From Sedimentibacter sp. SX930 (lineage in GTDB: Bacteria > Bacillota > Bacilli > Lactobacillales > Aerococcaceae), in assembly GCA_002155105.1 (NCBI GenBank), contig MUZD01000003.1:1-64000 (forward strand): a stretch of DNA of 64,000 nucleotides, in the 5' to 3' direction. Of this stretch, positions 1 through 8,155 are shown in pieces; the first letter of the stretch is position 1, and each line of letters starts with the position of its first letter. The notes below the pieces were generated by a model. It saw only the letters and a list, made by a program, of their open reading frames with translations. It did no database searches and was not told the DNA's origin. A program made the position numbers and the translations under genes.

Positions 1-50
1 TCAAAAGGTATCCTTTTTGTTTATCAGAAACCTCCGTAGGAGGATAAAAA

Positions 51-98
51 AATAGGCGCGAGCTTACCCAACTTAGGTAAGCTCGCGCCTATTTTTAC
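51..98. terminator. bidirectional intrinsic terminator
   Basis: A perfect 18-bp inverted repeat (51-68 and 76-93) has a 7-base loop. It is followed by a T run on the plus strand and preceded by an A run, so it can work in both directions. It ends the minus-strand com/holA unit and probably a plus-strand gene left of the window. Confidence 0.85.
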
Positions 99-142
99 TT
101 TTGAGTTGGGTTTTGTCCCAGCCTCTTTTTCGTATGATTGAA

Positions 143-1198
143 TCACTGTTTGGGCATTGCGTTTGCGTAGCGGATCAGAAACAGCTCAAATTGTATGTCC
201 TTCAGCCCCTGCCCTGTCTTCATGTTGTATTCCGTCTCGACCAATCCCTGAAAAGCATCCGCCAAGACCTTTTCGGAAAGGTTCCTCACTTGTTGGAAAG
301 CAAGTTTGACACGATAAGGATGGATCTTCAATACTTTGGTGATGTCGGTTTGTTGATACCCATTTTTTGAGAGTAGCTTCACTTGCAGCAAGAGCCGGAA
401 TTGCCCTAAAAGGATGGCGTTGATTTTGATCGGTTCCTCTTTTTGGAGCAACAGATCCCGGTAAATCTGGATGGCCAGATACGTGTTCTTGTTCAGAACC
501 TGCGTCACCAATTCAAAAATATTTTGTTCCAGATTTCGCGGGATCAAGTCGATCACCATCTGTTTTGTGAGTTTCTTGTCTTCAGATCCGGCGAGAAACA
601 GCTTAGGCAACTCTCTCATTCCCCGGGACAGCTGATTTTCGATCCGCTCGTAAAATAACTCGAGTGCGTCGCGGTCCATCTGATAGCCTTCATTTTTTAT
701 CATATCCCCCAAAAATTTGCGGGCTTCTTTTTCCGCTAAAGGAGAAACATCCACAGTGACGGCCTTCTTAGCCAAGAGTTTCGATATTTTTTTTCTGCTG
801 TCCAATTTTTCGTAAGGCGCAAAAATAGCCAGAATTGTTGAGGGCGAAGGGTTCTCGAGATAACTCTCCAGCCAACCAAGATCATGCTCCAGCCCATTTT
901 TGGGTTTTTCGGCCGTCAAAAACAGCGGGTTTTCGATGATGACCAAACGTCTTTCCCCAAAAAAAGGCAGCGACTCCGCATCTTCAAGAGCCCGATCCAC
1001 CAACGTCCCATCCATATTGAATATGCCGACATTCAAATCCTTGTCGGCTTCGTCAACCACCGTACGCAGCAACAGCTGCTTCGCTTCTTCTATAAAAAAA
1101 TCTTCTTTGCCCAAAAATAAATAGACCGGCTGAAGCTGACCTTTTTTTATTTTGGACATCTCCGTTGTATAATTCACGTTTGGACCACCATTCATCAT
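143..1198 (-). CDS. holA: DNA polymerase III delta subunit (clamp loader)
   Basis: HolA is the delta subunit of the clamp loader, which opens the sliding clamp and loads it on primed DNA. The protein has the family start (KIKKGQLQPVYLFLGKEDFF), in which a degenerate AAA+ module begins, and is about 351 residues long, the normal size. The open frame extends upstream into comEC. The two ATG codons at 1198 and 1195, just after the comEC stop, with GGAG about 14 bases upstream, are the likely starts; a further ATG before KIKKG is possible. The gene sits directly after comEC, as in many Bacillota, and is probably cotranscribed with it. The terminator at 51-98 ends the unit. The identification is secure; only the exact start is uncertain. 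Confidence 0.93.
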   Translation of the reverse strand: MMNGGPNVNYTTEMSKIKKGQLQPVYLFLGKEDFFIEEAKQLLLRTVVDEADKDLNVGIFNMDGTLVDRALEDAESLPFFGERRLVIIENPLFLTAEKPKNGLEHDLGWLESYLENPSPSTILAIFAPYEKLDSRKKISKLLAKKAVTVDVSPLAEKEARKFLGDMIKNEGYQMDRDALELFYERIENQLSRGMRELPKLFLAGSEDKKLTKQMVIDLIPRNLEQNIFELVTQVLNKNTYLAIQIYRDLLLQKEEPIKINAILLGQFRLLLQVKLLSKNGYQQTDITKVLKIHPYRVKLAFQQVRNLSEKVLADAFQGLVETEYNMKTGQGLKDIQFELFLIRYANAMPKQ

Positions 1199-1200
1199 TT

Positions 1201-3516
1201 TTATTTTTTGTTCTCCAAAATGGTTCGCCATTCTGTTTCTTCTGACCCATACAAAAAGTGGATAGCGCCCTGTCGATCCGTACGAAATATAGGGATATTC
1301 CGCAATTCCAGACGTTCCAGTATTTGCGCATCCGGATGTCCATACCGGTTCTGTTTTCCAGCCGATATCAAGGCCAATTCAGGTTGGACATGATCCAAGA
1401 AACCTTCCGAACTGGATGTTGCGCTACCGTGATGACCTATTTTCAGGACATCGGTCTTCAGATCAGGATAAGTCCGCATCAGCACCTCTTCACCTTCTTC
1501 TCCGAGATCGCCTGTGAACAACCAATCCAAACCGCCTATGCTGGTTTGGATGACCAATGAATCCTCATTTCCGCCTTCACCCGGCGCTAAAGGTGCCAGG
1601 ATGTGAAAAACAAAATCGGCATCAATCTCTAGATCGACCTTGCCCAATAAAGGGAAGAGACCCACTTGATGCTGGCTTTGCAGTTCAAGGAGCACTGCGG
1701 CGAAAGCCGCATTCCCCTCCGCTCCTTTAGGGAAATAAACCGCATCGATCGGCAACCCTTCGGCTAGTTCCCGCAACGAACCGACATGATCCTGATCGGC
1801 ATGCGTCAGAAAGACCCTGTCCAATTTTTTCACGCCTTCCGCTTTTATGATCGACACAAGCTTTTCGCCGGCGGTGGTCGCTGTTTCCCGGACTTGCCAA
1901 GCTTCCCTTTCAAAAGTTATCACGCCTCCCGTGTCAATCAGCACGGCCCTACGATGAAAGGGCGTTATGATCAGAATGGCATCCCCCTGCCCCACATCAA
2001 GCATGACGACTTTTCCGGAAGCCGTCAGCTGGTGGGCGAAGGAAAACAGTCCGACAGCAGCCATCAGGAAACAGAGCACACGGATATCCCTTTGTGCCTT
2101 TTCAACGCTCAGCAAGAGCAACACCAAGGCGATCCAGACCAGCGCAAAATAAAAGGCAGGCGGTCTCCCTGTGACGAGTGACGCAAAATCCAAATCCGCA
2201 GCTTCTCCAGCGAAGGTTTCCAACAGGGTGAGCAAGTTGTCGGAAACGGCGCAAAGCACCCCCAGAAACGGGGCTTCCGGAAAAAAAAGCACCGCGAAGA
2301 ACAACAACCAAAACAGCGGAAAAAGCAGCCAGGAAAAGAAGAAGGAAAAGATCACATTCACAAAGATTCCGAGCCAGGAAACCTCAAAAAAATGATAGGC
2401 GACAACAGGAAAAGAAACCATCGTCATCAGCGCCGTCAAACAGATATCCTTCAACAGCCCATTCAGTTTCCATTCCGCACTCACCGGAGCAACGAAATAC
2501 AATACTCCCGCCAAAAGATAGCTCAATTGAAAACTTGCCGAATAGATCAGCAGCGGATTATAAAAAACAGCAACCATCACCGTAAGCGCGAAGGCATCTT
2601 TCGCTTCAATCCGATGGCCGGTGATTTTTCCCATCAAAAGGATAAAATGCGTGCAGATAGCTCGGAAGACACCGATTCCCCACCCGGTCAACACACCATA
2701 AGCGATCAAAAAAACGACCAGCAGCTTATTTGTGGTCTCATGGCTGACTTTCATCCGCAAAAGGATATAGCGCATCTGAGACAGCAGCAACTGGATATGC
2801 ATGCCGGAAATCGAAAAAAGATGCAATAAACCGATCCCGCGATAGGCATCCAAGGTATCACCCGCAATAGTATGCGACTGATTGAATAACATGGTTTGAA
2901 TATAGTCGGTCGTCTGGACAGCAGGCAATTTTTCCAGCATCAAAATGATGGATCTCCTGATGCTGCTTGGCCAGGACCAGAAAGAACGATCCTCGCTTAG
3001 GGACTGTATCGCTTCGACAGTAACGACCCAATGGACGCTTTTCGCATTCAGATAATCTTCAAAATCAAATTGATGCAGATTCCTCTCAGCTTCCGGCTTC
3101 TCCAACTGGACTGTGGCCACGACCCGTTGGGGAAATCGCTGTTGTTCCCAGTTGAACTTTTCTTCTTCCGTTCCGATCGTGTAGTAGAAATAAACGGTTT
3201 CTTCCTTGCCTTCCGATTGCAGCAGGGCTTCCCCTGTCAACAGATTGCCGTTGATCCGCATGTCGTTCGGATCCAACTGCAGCGCAGCTGTTCTGATTCC
3301 TTCCGCTTCCTGAGCAGAGAACGCAGATGCACTTGACCACTGGTGGACCAGCAAGCTCAAAAGGCTTGCGGTCACTACCGCAGCAGCAATGACGTTCAGA
3401 AGCTTAGATTGCATAAAGAAAAGGCGCGCAAAAATGGCAAACAGCAGTACCCATGCGAAAACGTTGGTTCCGTCAAAACCAAGAATGGTCAACGGGAAGA
3501 CGAGCAAGGCAGGCAA
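1201..3516 (-). CDS. comEC: ComEC/Rec2 DNA uptake channel
   Basis: ComEC forms the membrane channel that carries single-stranded DNA into the cell during natural transformation. The 771-residue protein has an N-terminal soluble domain between membrane helices, a polytopic competence domain (roughly residues 200-480, with the typical HLFSISGMHIQLLL segment) and a C-terminal metallo-beta-lactamase-like domain with THADQDHVGSL and GHHGSATSSS, thought to degrade the non-transported strand. No ATG is available near the N-terminus. TTG at 3516 with AAAGG ten bases upstream fits best; ATT at 3534 is an alternative. It lies between comEB and holA and is full length, so DNA uptake may be functional, although pilus genes are not in the window. 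Confidence 0.93.
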   Translation of the reverse strand: MPALLVFPLTILGFDGTNVFAWVLLFAIFARLFFMQSKLLNVIAAAVVTASLLSLLVHQWSSASAFSAQEAEGIRTAALQLDPNDMRINGNLLTGEALLQSEGKEETVYFYYTIGTEEEKFNWEQQRFPQRVVATVQLEKPEAERNLHQFDFEDYLNAKSVHWVVTVEAIQSLSEDRSFWSWPSSIRRSIILMLEKLPAVQTTDYIQTMLFNQSHTIAGDTLDAYRGIGLLHLFSISGMHIQLLLSQMRYILLRMKVSHETTNKLLVVFLIAYGVLTGWGIGVFRAICTHFILLMGKITGHRIEAKDAFALTVMVAVFYNPLLIYSASFQLSYLLAGVLYFVAPVSAEWKLNGLLKDICLTALMTMVSFPVVAYHFFEVSWLGIFVNVIFSFFFSWLLFPLFWLLFFAVLFFPEAPFLGVLCAVSDNLLTLLETFAGEAADLDFASLVTGRPPAFYFALVWIALVLLLLSVEKAQRDIRVLCFLMAAVGLFSFAHQLTASGKVVMLDVGQGDAILIITPFHRRAVLIDTGGVITFEREAWQVRETATTAGEKLVSIIKAEGVKKLDRVFLTHADQDHVGSLRELAEGLPIDAVYFPKGAEGNAAFAAVLLELQSQHQVGLFPLLGKVDLEIDADFVFHILAPLAPGEGGNEDSLVIQTSIGGLDWLFTGDLGEEGEEVLMRTYPDLKTDVLKIGHHGSATSSSEGFLDHVQPELALISAGKQNRYGHPDAQILERLELRNIPIFRTDRQGAIHFLYGSEETEWRTILENKK

Positions 3517-3536
3517 AAGCAGATAACCTTTAATGG

Positions 3537-4046
3537 TCAGTCGTCATGATGACCGCAACAAGCAGCAGAGTCATCATCTGGTTGTTCTTTTCGTTTCAGT
3601 AATTGAGAAAAATAATCCGGATCGAGGGGAACTTGTTCATACGGAATGTCCATTGTATCCAAAAGATGGACGGCGTAGGAGTCATTATGGTAGTCTTCCA
3701 AATAGTAGATTTTCTTGATGCCGGCCTGCAGAATCATTTTTGTGCATTGCAGGCAAGGGAAATGTGTCACATATATTTCCGCATCCTGTGTCTGAGCGCC
3801 GAATTTGGCGCACTGCAGGATCGCATTCATTTCCGCGTGGATAGTGCGGACACAGTGCCCGTTCACGACATAGCAGCCCTCATCGATGCAGTGGACATCG
3901 CCGGAAACACTTCCGTTGTATCCTCCGGCTATGATGCGTTTGTCTCTGACGATTGTTGCCCCTACCTCCAAGCGTTTACAAGTGCTCCTCAGCGAGAGCA
4001 GCACGCTTTGTGCCATAAAATATTGATTCCAAGGAATTCTTTCCAT
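3537..4046 (-). CDS. comEB: ComEB, dCMP deaminase family protein
   Basis: This zinc-dependent cytidine/deoxycytidylate deaminase family member would convert dCMP to dUMP for dTTP synthesis. The zinc and proton-shuttle motif HAEMNAILQC and the second zinc motif PCLQC are intact. The protein is about 169 residues from ATG at 4046, preceded by GGAGG at seven bases; an upstream in-frame ATG at 4064 is less likely because it precedes this ribosome binding site. Within the com operon its role in transformation is unclear: B. subtilis comEB is not needed for uptake. The C-terminus ends with a Cys/His/Asp-rich tail (CCGHHDD), which is unusual and could bind metal. Confidence 0.92.
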   Translation of the reverse strand: MERIPWNQYFMAQSVLLSLRSTCKRLEVGATIVRDKRIIAGGYNGSVSGDVHCIDEGCYVVNGHCVRTIHAEMNAILQCAKFGAQTQDAEIYVTHFPCLQCTKMILQAGIKKIYYLEDYHNDSYAVHLLDTMDIPYEQVPLDPDYFSQLLKRKEQPDDDSAACCGHHDD

Positions 4047-4106
4047 GCAGTAACCTCCATCCATATATAAAATTAAGTATACAAGAGCCGCTCCCTTGAT
4101 TCAATT

Positions 4107-4799
4107 TTATTTTGCTCCGACCGTGATTAGATTTTTAAACCCCTCGAAGGTTTTTTCACCGATTCCTGAAACTTCCATTATTTCCTCGATCGTCTGGAAA
4201 GAGCCGTTCTCCTCACGGTACGCGATGATGAGCGCAGCTTTTTTTCCACCTATCCCATTCAATGTCTGCAGCAATACCGCGTCTGCCGTATTGATGTCCA
4301 CTTTCTCGGTTCCGGCCTCCTCGTTTCCGATTTCTTGTTCGGTCAGGTTGTTTTCCGGCACCGCAATCGGCCGCTCGGCTGCTTCCCCGACTGCAGGAAT
4401 ATAGATCACCATCTGATCCGTCACGCGCTGGGACAGATTCACTGTGTCGGCATCAGCCGTTTCACTCAAGCCACCCGCCAAATCAATTATGTCAATGACG
4501 CGCATATCAGCCTCAGCTTGGTATACACCCGGATTTTTTACGGCCCCCTTGATGTCGACAATGATGATTTCCTGGGCCGGCCCCGACTCTTGCGGCTGCA
4601 CTGGCGTCTGATCAGACTCAACAGAGCTTGCCGCCAGATAAGTTTCATCCAACTGCAGTGACTCGGTGTCGGTTTCTGCCGTATTGCCGGATATCAATCT
4701 GCCCAAACCAAAGAGACATACCGCGAGAAACATAAACAAAACGGCAAATCTGATCACTTCCCGTTTATGGCCAGCAAGCCATTCCCGAATAGCATCCAA
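4107..4799 (-). CDS. comEA: ComEA DNA receptor for transformation
   Basis: ComEA is the membrane-anchored receptor that binds incoming double-stranded DNA. The reading has a short cytoplasmic N-terminus, one transmembrane helix (VIRFAVLFMFLAVCLFG), an acidic linker, an SLBB domain (DIKGAVKNPGVYQAE onward) and a C-terminal double helix-hairpin-helix DNA-binding domain (LNGIGGKKAALIIAYR and SGIGEKTFEGFKNL). The open frame extends further upstream, but the TTG at 4799 has AAAGGAGGG six to seven bases upstream and gives a normal 230-residue protein, so it is the preferred start. It is the first gene of comEA-comEB-comEC-holA and lies just after the coaD terminator, so the operon has its own promoter, which I could not place. 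Confidence 0.93.
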   Translation of the reverse strand: MDAIREWLAGHKREVIRFAVLFMFLAVCLFGLGRLISGNTAETDTESLQLDETYLAASSVESDQTPVQPQESGPAQEIIIVDIKGAVKNPGVYQAEADMRVIDIIDLAGGLSETADADTVNLSQRVTDQMVIYIPAVGEAAERPIAVPENNLTEQEIGNEEAGTEKVDINTADAVLLQTLNGIGGKKAALIIAYREENGSFQTIEEIMEVSGIGEKTFEGFKNLITVGAK

Positions 4800-4889
4800 A
4801 CTATCCCTCCTTTCGCATCCACTGAAAACATACGCAAAAAGGCACAGAAACATTCAGCCATCCGAAAAAATTATCCACCTGGTCATCAA

Positions 4890-4934
4890 AATAAAAAGGT
4901 TGGGACAAGAACCAGCGGCTCCTCTCCCAACCTT
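4890..4934 (-). terminator. intrinsic terminator after coaD
   Basis: A 10-bp stem (4896-4905 with 4925-4934, TCCCAACCTT arms) is followed on the minus strand by a T-rich tract. It separates the ylbF-coaD operon from the com operon. Confidence 0.85.
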
Positions 4935-4949
4935 ATGCACATGCTCGAT

Positions 4950-5465
4950 TCATTCCGATATTTTTTTCCCCTTGAACGCGCTATCCTTGAATTTCTGAAG
5001 GATAGCGGCGTTGATGTTGGCCGGCACCAAGGTGGATACATCCCCGCCGAACATCGCGACTTCCTTGATCAGGCTGGAACTGAGGTAACGATAGTTTTCC
5101 GAAGACAAGAGAATCACCGTCTCAAGATCGGGAGCCTGCAGCTTATTCATCGAGGCAATGCTGTGTTCATACTCGAAGTCCTTTACGTTTCGCACCCCGC
5201 GCAAAAGCGCACAGGCACCGACATCCCTTGCCATTTCGATTGTAAGCCCACCGGTATGGCGGATGACCCGGACCTTCGGAAAGTCACGCAAAGCTTCGGC
5301 AACCAACTGAATCCGTTGCTCACCGTCAAATAATGATTGCTTGGATGTATTGGTCGACACCGCAACGACGATTTCGTCGAAAACAATGGCTGCACGGGAG
5401 ATCGTATCGATGTGCCCGTTTGTCAAAGGGTCAAAACTCCCTGCAAATAGTGCTGTTTTCCCCAT
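4950..5465 (-). CDS. coaD: phosphopantetheine adenylyltransferase
   Basis: CoaD transfers AMP from ATP to 4'-phosphopantetheine, the penultimate step of coenzyme A synthesis. The nucleotidyltransferase signature is present at the N-terminus (FAGSFDPLTNGHID, with the GH motif), and the C-terminal phosphate-binding motif is YLSSSLIKEVA. The start is ATG at 5465 with GGAAGGG upstream, giving 171 residues, close to the usual 160-165. It follows rsmD by only four bases, a conserved arrangement in Bacillota, and is the last gene of the unit starting at ylbF. The same window also carries panB, panC and panD, so the pantothenate part of the CoA route is encoded elsewhere in this window. Confidence 0.96.
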   Translation of the reverse strand: MGKTALFAGSFDPLTNGHIDTISRAAIVFDEIVVAVSTNTSKQSLFDGEQRIQLVAEALRDFPKVRVIRHTGGLTIEMARDVGACALLRGVRNVKDFEYEHSIASMNKLQAPDLETVILLSSENYRYLSSSLIKEVAMFGGDVSTLVPANINAAILQKFKDSAFKGKKISE

Positions 5466-5469
5466 GGAA

Positions 5470-6036
5470 TCACCCTTCCTGATAGTAGTCGAACATTTCG
5501 ATAGCGATGGTTCCATAAACGGCACGCTTCCATTTTCCGTAAGGGCCGATCTGTTCAGGCAGCGTATTCTCCTTTGCCATTTCGCAGACAAATATAGTTT
5601 CTTCGTTGACCAACTGCAAAGCGATCATTTCAGTGATGTCAGCCACCGTCTTTTCTTCAGCATACGGCGGATCAAGAAAAACCAACGAAAATTGCGTGTT
5701 CGGATTTTCCGAGGCGAAGACGCGCAGATTTTTCCGCGCATCCCCTGCATAAACAGTGAATTTCTCCGTTTCCTTCGTGATATCGATGTTTTCCTTGATC
5801 GTATCAAGCGCTTTTCGGTTCTTTTCGAACAACACCGCTCTGTCGATCCCACGGGAAACCGCTTCGATCGACAAGCCGCCGCTGCCTGCAAACATATCCA
5901 GGCTGATTCCCCCATCAAAGAACGGACCGATGATGTTGAACAAGGACTCTTTGACCTTGTCCGTCGTTGGGCGTGTATTGCTGCCAGGAACGCTTTTCAA
6001 TCTGCGTCCTTTGTATTCTCCTGCGATAACTCGCAT
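5470..6036 (-). CDS. rsmD: 16S rRNA guanine(966)-N2-methyltransferase
   Basis: RsmD methylates G966 of 16S rRNA using S-adenosylmethionine. The protein starts MRVIAGEYKGRRLKSV, typical of the family, and contains the SAM-binding motif LDMFAGSGGLSIEA and the catalytic LVFLDPPY motif. It has 188 residues, the standard length. The start ATG at 6036 follows GGTGAGG. It is placed between ylbG and coaD as in B. subtilis (ylbH), and very probably shares the promoter at 6892-6920. Confidence 0.95.
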   Translation of the reverse strand: MRVIAGEYKGRRLKSVPGSNTRPTTDKVKESLFNIIGPFFDGGISLDMFAGSGGLSIEAVSRGIDRAVLFEKNRKALDTIKENIDITKETEKFTVYAGDARKNLRVFASENPNTQFSLVFLDPPYAEEKTVADITEMIALQLVNEETIFVCEMAKENTLPEQIGPYGKWKRAVYGTIAIEMFDYYQEG

Positions 6037-6080
6037 CTGTCCTCACCTACAAACAAATATTTTTTATTTCGGTATGTATT

Positions 6081-6401
6081 CTAAAAAGAATAAGTTTTCG
6101 TTTCAAAAGCGGACACGTTGTATTCCGCTTCAGGATTACTGCGATCTTTCCTGCCTGGAAGAGCATTCTTCAGGGTCATGTCGATTTCAGGACGATGCGA
6201 CAATTCCACTTTCCTGACAAAATGCAGGCTGTTCAATTTTTCTGCCGTGGCTTGTGCCTCTTCTAGGTCGACGTACAATAAAACATACTTCATTCTGTTG
6301 GAAACATAATGGATATAACCGTATCTTTTCAAATTTTTGATCTGTCTCAAGGTATAGACCCAGACGACGATGCCCTGCCTTTTGGTCACTTCTAAACTCA
6401 T
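6081..6401 (-). CDS. ylbG: YlbG family protein (UPF0298)
   Basis: This is a conserved small Bacillota protein of unknown biochemical function. The recognisable core is RQGIVVWVYTLRQIKNLKRYG, followed by KYVLLYVDLEEA and FVRKVELSHRPEIDM near the C-terminus. A longer open frame reads through upstream, but ATG at 6401 has AGGGGGT seven bases before it and gives 106 residues, close to the family length. It starts four bases after the ylbF stop, so the two are tightly coupled. Confidence 0.9.
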   Translation of the reverse strand: MSLEVTKRQGIVVWVYTLRQIKNLKRYGYIHYVSNRMKYVLLYVDLEEAQATAEKLNSLHFVRKVELSHRPEIDMTLKNALPGRKDRSNPEAEYNVSAFETKTYSF

Positions 6402-6405
6402 ATGT

Positions 6406-6849
6406 TTACCCCCTACTGGAAATATGTATCTGACAAGCTGCAGGCATGTTTGAATCCCCTGATTGAAAAAATGGGTCCCCTGCCGAAACCAATATATTCG
6501 GTGAAATGGCATGCGCCAATCGCTCGGAAACCTTGTCCAAAAGCACTTGTAATTCACGTTCCGCTGTCCGAAAGCGATAGACGGATTCATCCAAGTCCAT
6601 GATCCGCTTCGCCTGGTAAACGCGTTGTTTGATTTCTGCGTAATCCGGTGCAAAGTCAGGATAGGCTTCGACCCGTTCGTATGCCTCTTTCGCATCATGG
6701 AATGCCCTTATCTTAGCGTTGGCCTCTTCATTGTTTGCCAGAAGACGCTTTGCTTCCTTATAAGATGACATAGTTTCTCCGCCGCAGATTGCTTCCACAA
6801 GCCGGAATGTTTGGTCTTCCAACGCAAAGTACGCTTCATTGATGATCAT
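6406..6849 (-). CDS. ylbF: YlbF/RicF family regulator
   Basis: YlbF (RicF) belongs to the DUF964 family. In B. subtilis it works with YmcA and YaaT as the Ric complex, which promotes RNase Y-dependent mRNA processing and influences competence and biofilm formation. The 147-residue protein is largely helical with the typical heptad-like segment AKRLLANNEEANAKIRAF and the following KEAYERV. The start ATG at 6849 follows AGGGGAATAAG. It is the first gene of the unit ylbF-ylbG-rsmD-coaD. Confidence 0.9.
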   Translation of the reverse strand: MIINEAYFALEDQTFRLVEAICGGETMSSYKEAKRLLANNEEANAKIRAFHDAKEAYERVEAYPDFAPDYAEIKQRVYQAKRIMDLDESVYRFRTAERELQVLLDKVSERLAHAISPNILVSAGDPFFQSGDSNMPAACQIHISSRG

Positions 6850-6891
6850 CTTATTCCCCTGCCTCGTATGTGTTGATGATGTCTACTTTTT

Positions 6892-6920
6892 AGTATAGCT
6901 TGAAACGACGGGCGACTCAA
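6892..6920 (-). promoter_or_regulatory. sigma-A type promoter for ylbF-ylbG-rsmD-coaD
   Basis: On the minus strand TTGAGT (6915-6920) and TATACT (6892-6897) are separated by 17 bases, about 40 bases upstream of the ylbF start. Confidence 0.65.
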
Positions 6921-6927
6921 CCGTTTT

Positions 6928-7971
6928 TTATGGTTCTATCGGCTGCTCGCTCAAAAGGATCAATTGGTAATGCTCATTGCCCGCGACGGCGTAGCGCGTC
7001 AGATAGTCATCAAATATCACGTTATCCTCTTGCAGCACCTTCAGGAAGAGCGCAGGAACACTGTAGACATCGTCATCAAAAACAAAGGCCGTCCGCGTAT
7101 CCGGGGCAACTTCCGCTAATTTTTTCTCGATGCGTTGATCCGATAAAGTGAAGGCCGCGGTAAAATCATTGATTCCTGCTTCACTCGGCATAAGCTCGCC
7201 TGCAGCCGTAAGCAACTCTTCGGATTCCTGGAACATAGTCAAGCCTCTGCGTTCGCGCAGTAAAGCTAAAATGCTTTTGATTTGCAGTACATTTTCTTCA
7301 TCCGCAGCAACGCTTCGTTCCCAGTCATCACGTCCGACTTCATAGGATTCGTCTGAAACGATGGAATAATATTCCAAATCCAGCAGCGCCTCATTCGAAA
7401 GGAAGTACATCCCATAAACCGTTTCTGTCACGTCGTCAAACAGCAAAATCACAAAGCTGTCATTCTCGAACTGAATCAATGGCGCTAATTTTTTTTGTTT
7501 TTTGGACAATGCCAGTTCATACGGCGTATCACCGACAGTAAGTTGAAAATCCCTTGCCAGGTAACCCTCATCGAGTACATTTTCCTGCGTCATGCCGATT
7601 GTGTACATGCCCGTTTCGATTTTGTTTCCCAAAATATACAGGGAGCGGATGATATCATCCTTGACGCCTATTTGGATGTAGTCAGTTGCATTTGTTCCGA
7701 ATATCCACCATTCGCTGTCTCCATAGGCTTTGCCTACGCGTATCGGATCCCCGTGTTTGGCCGTGTAGGCAGCAATGGGCTGACCGATGTAGGATTCATA
7801 ACCCGTCACAGGCAAAGGATACCCTTCATTTTCATCAATGGATGCTTGCTCGTTCCTCACAACGCTTGCAGGCGGTCTGGTTTGATCCCCGTTATCCACA
7901 TAGAGAGGGAGTGTATAGGCTATGAAAGTGAACAAAATGAAAAGTGATACTACTTTGATGGAAAATTTCAT
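6928..7971 (-). CDS. YlbC-like exported protein with CAP-associated N-terminal domain
   Basis: The protein has an N-terminal signal or anchor helix (KVVSLFILFTFIAYTLPLYV), then a domain resembling the CAP-associated N-terminal domain of B. subtilis YlbC (YIGQPIAAYTAKHGDPIRVG, then SEWWIFGTN). The C-terminal third sits where YlbC has a CAP/SCP domain, but I do not see the usual histidine-containing CAP motifs. The start at ATG 7971, with AAGGAGGG directly upstream, gives 347 residues; the longer open frame to 8118 would lose the signal position. It lies next to ylbF as in B. subtilis. It probably acts outside the membrane; the function is unknown. Confidence 0.75.
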   Translation of the reverse strand: MKFSIKVVSLFILFTFIAYTLPLYVDNGDQTRPPASVVRNEQASIDENEGYPLPVTGYESYIGQPIAAYTAKHGDPIRVGKAYGDSEWWIFGTNATDYIQIGVKDDIIRSLYILGNKIETGMYTIGMTQENVLDEGYLARDFQLTVGDTPYELALSKKQKKLAPLIQFENDSFVILLFDDVTETVYGMYFLSNEALLDLEYYSIVSDESYEVGRDDWERSVAADEENVLQIKSILALLRERRGLTMFQESEELLTAAGELMPSEAGINDFTAAFTLSDQRIEKKLAEVAPDTRTAFVFDDDVYSVPALFLKVLQEDNVIFDDYLTRYAVAGNEHYQLILLSEQPIEP

Positions 7972-8031
7972 CCCTATCCCTCCTTGTGATTTCTGAACGT
8001 TCAAGATGGCACGATTACCACGATAAATCTT

Positions 8032-8060
8032 ATTATACTCTATTTTTGTTCGATACGAAA
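8032..8060 (-). promoter_or_regulatory. possible promoter for the YlbC-like gene
   Basis: A perfect TATAAT (8032-8037, minus strand) has a poor -35 (TTTCGT) at 17 bases. It lies about 60 bases upstream of the gene. Confidence 0.4.
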
Positions 8061-8120
8061 AGCTTTCCGGCAACTGCTGCTCCGAGGCATCCGCTGGTTG
8101 CGGAATCGAAGCCACCATTC

Positions 8121-8152
8121 AAAAAAAGAGCCGGATTCCCGGCTCTTTTTCC
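8121..8152 (-). terminator. intrinsic terminator after ftsW
   Basis: A stem with AAAGAGCCGG-type arms and a short ATTC loop is followed on the minus strand by a T run, directly after the ftsW stop. Confidence 0.85.
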
Positions 8153-8155
8153 TGT

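Noticed and set aside
4800-4890. Possible competence (ComX-type) box upstream of comEA
   Set aside because: TGCGTATG-like bases are present but do not match the TACGAATA box well enough to claim it.
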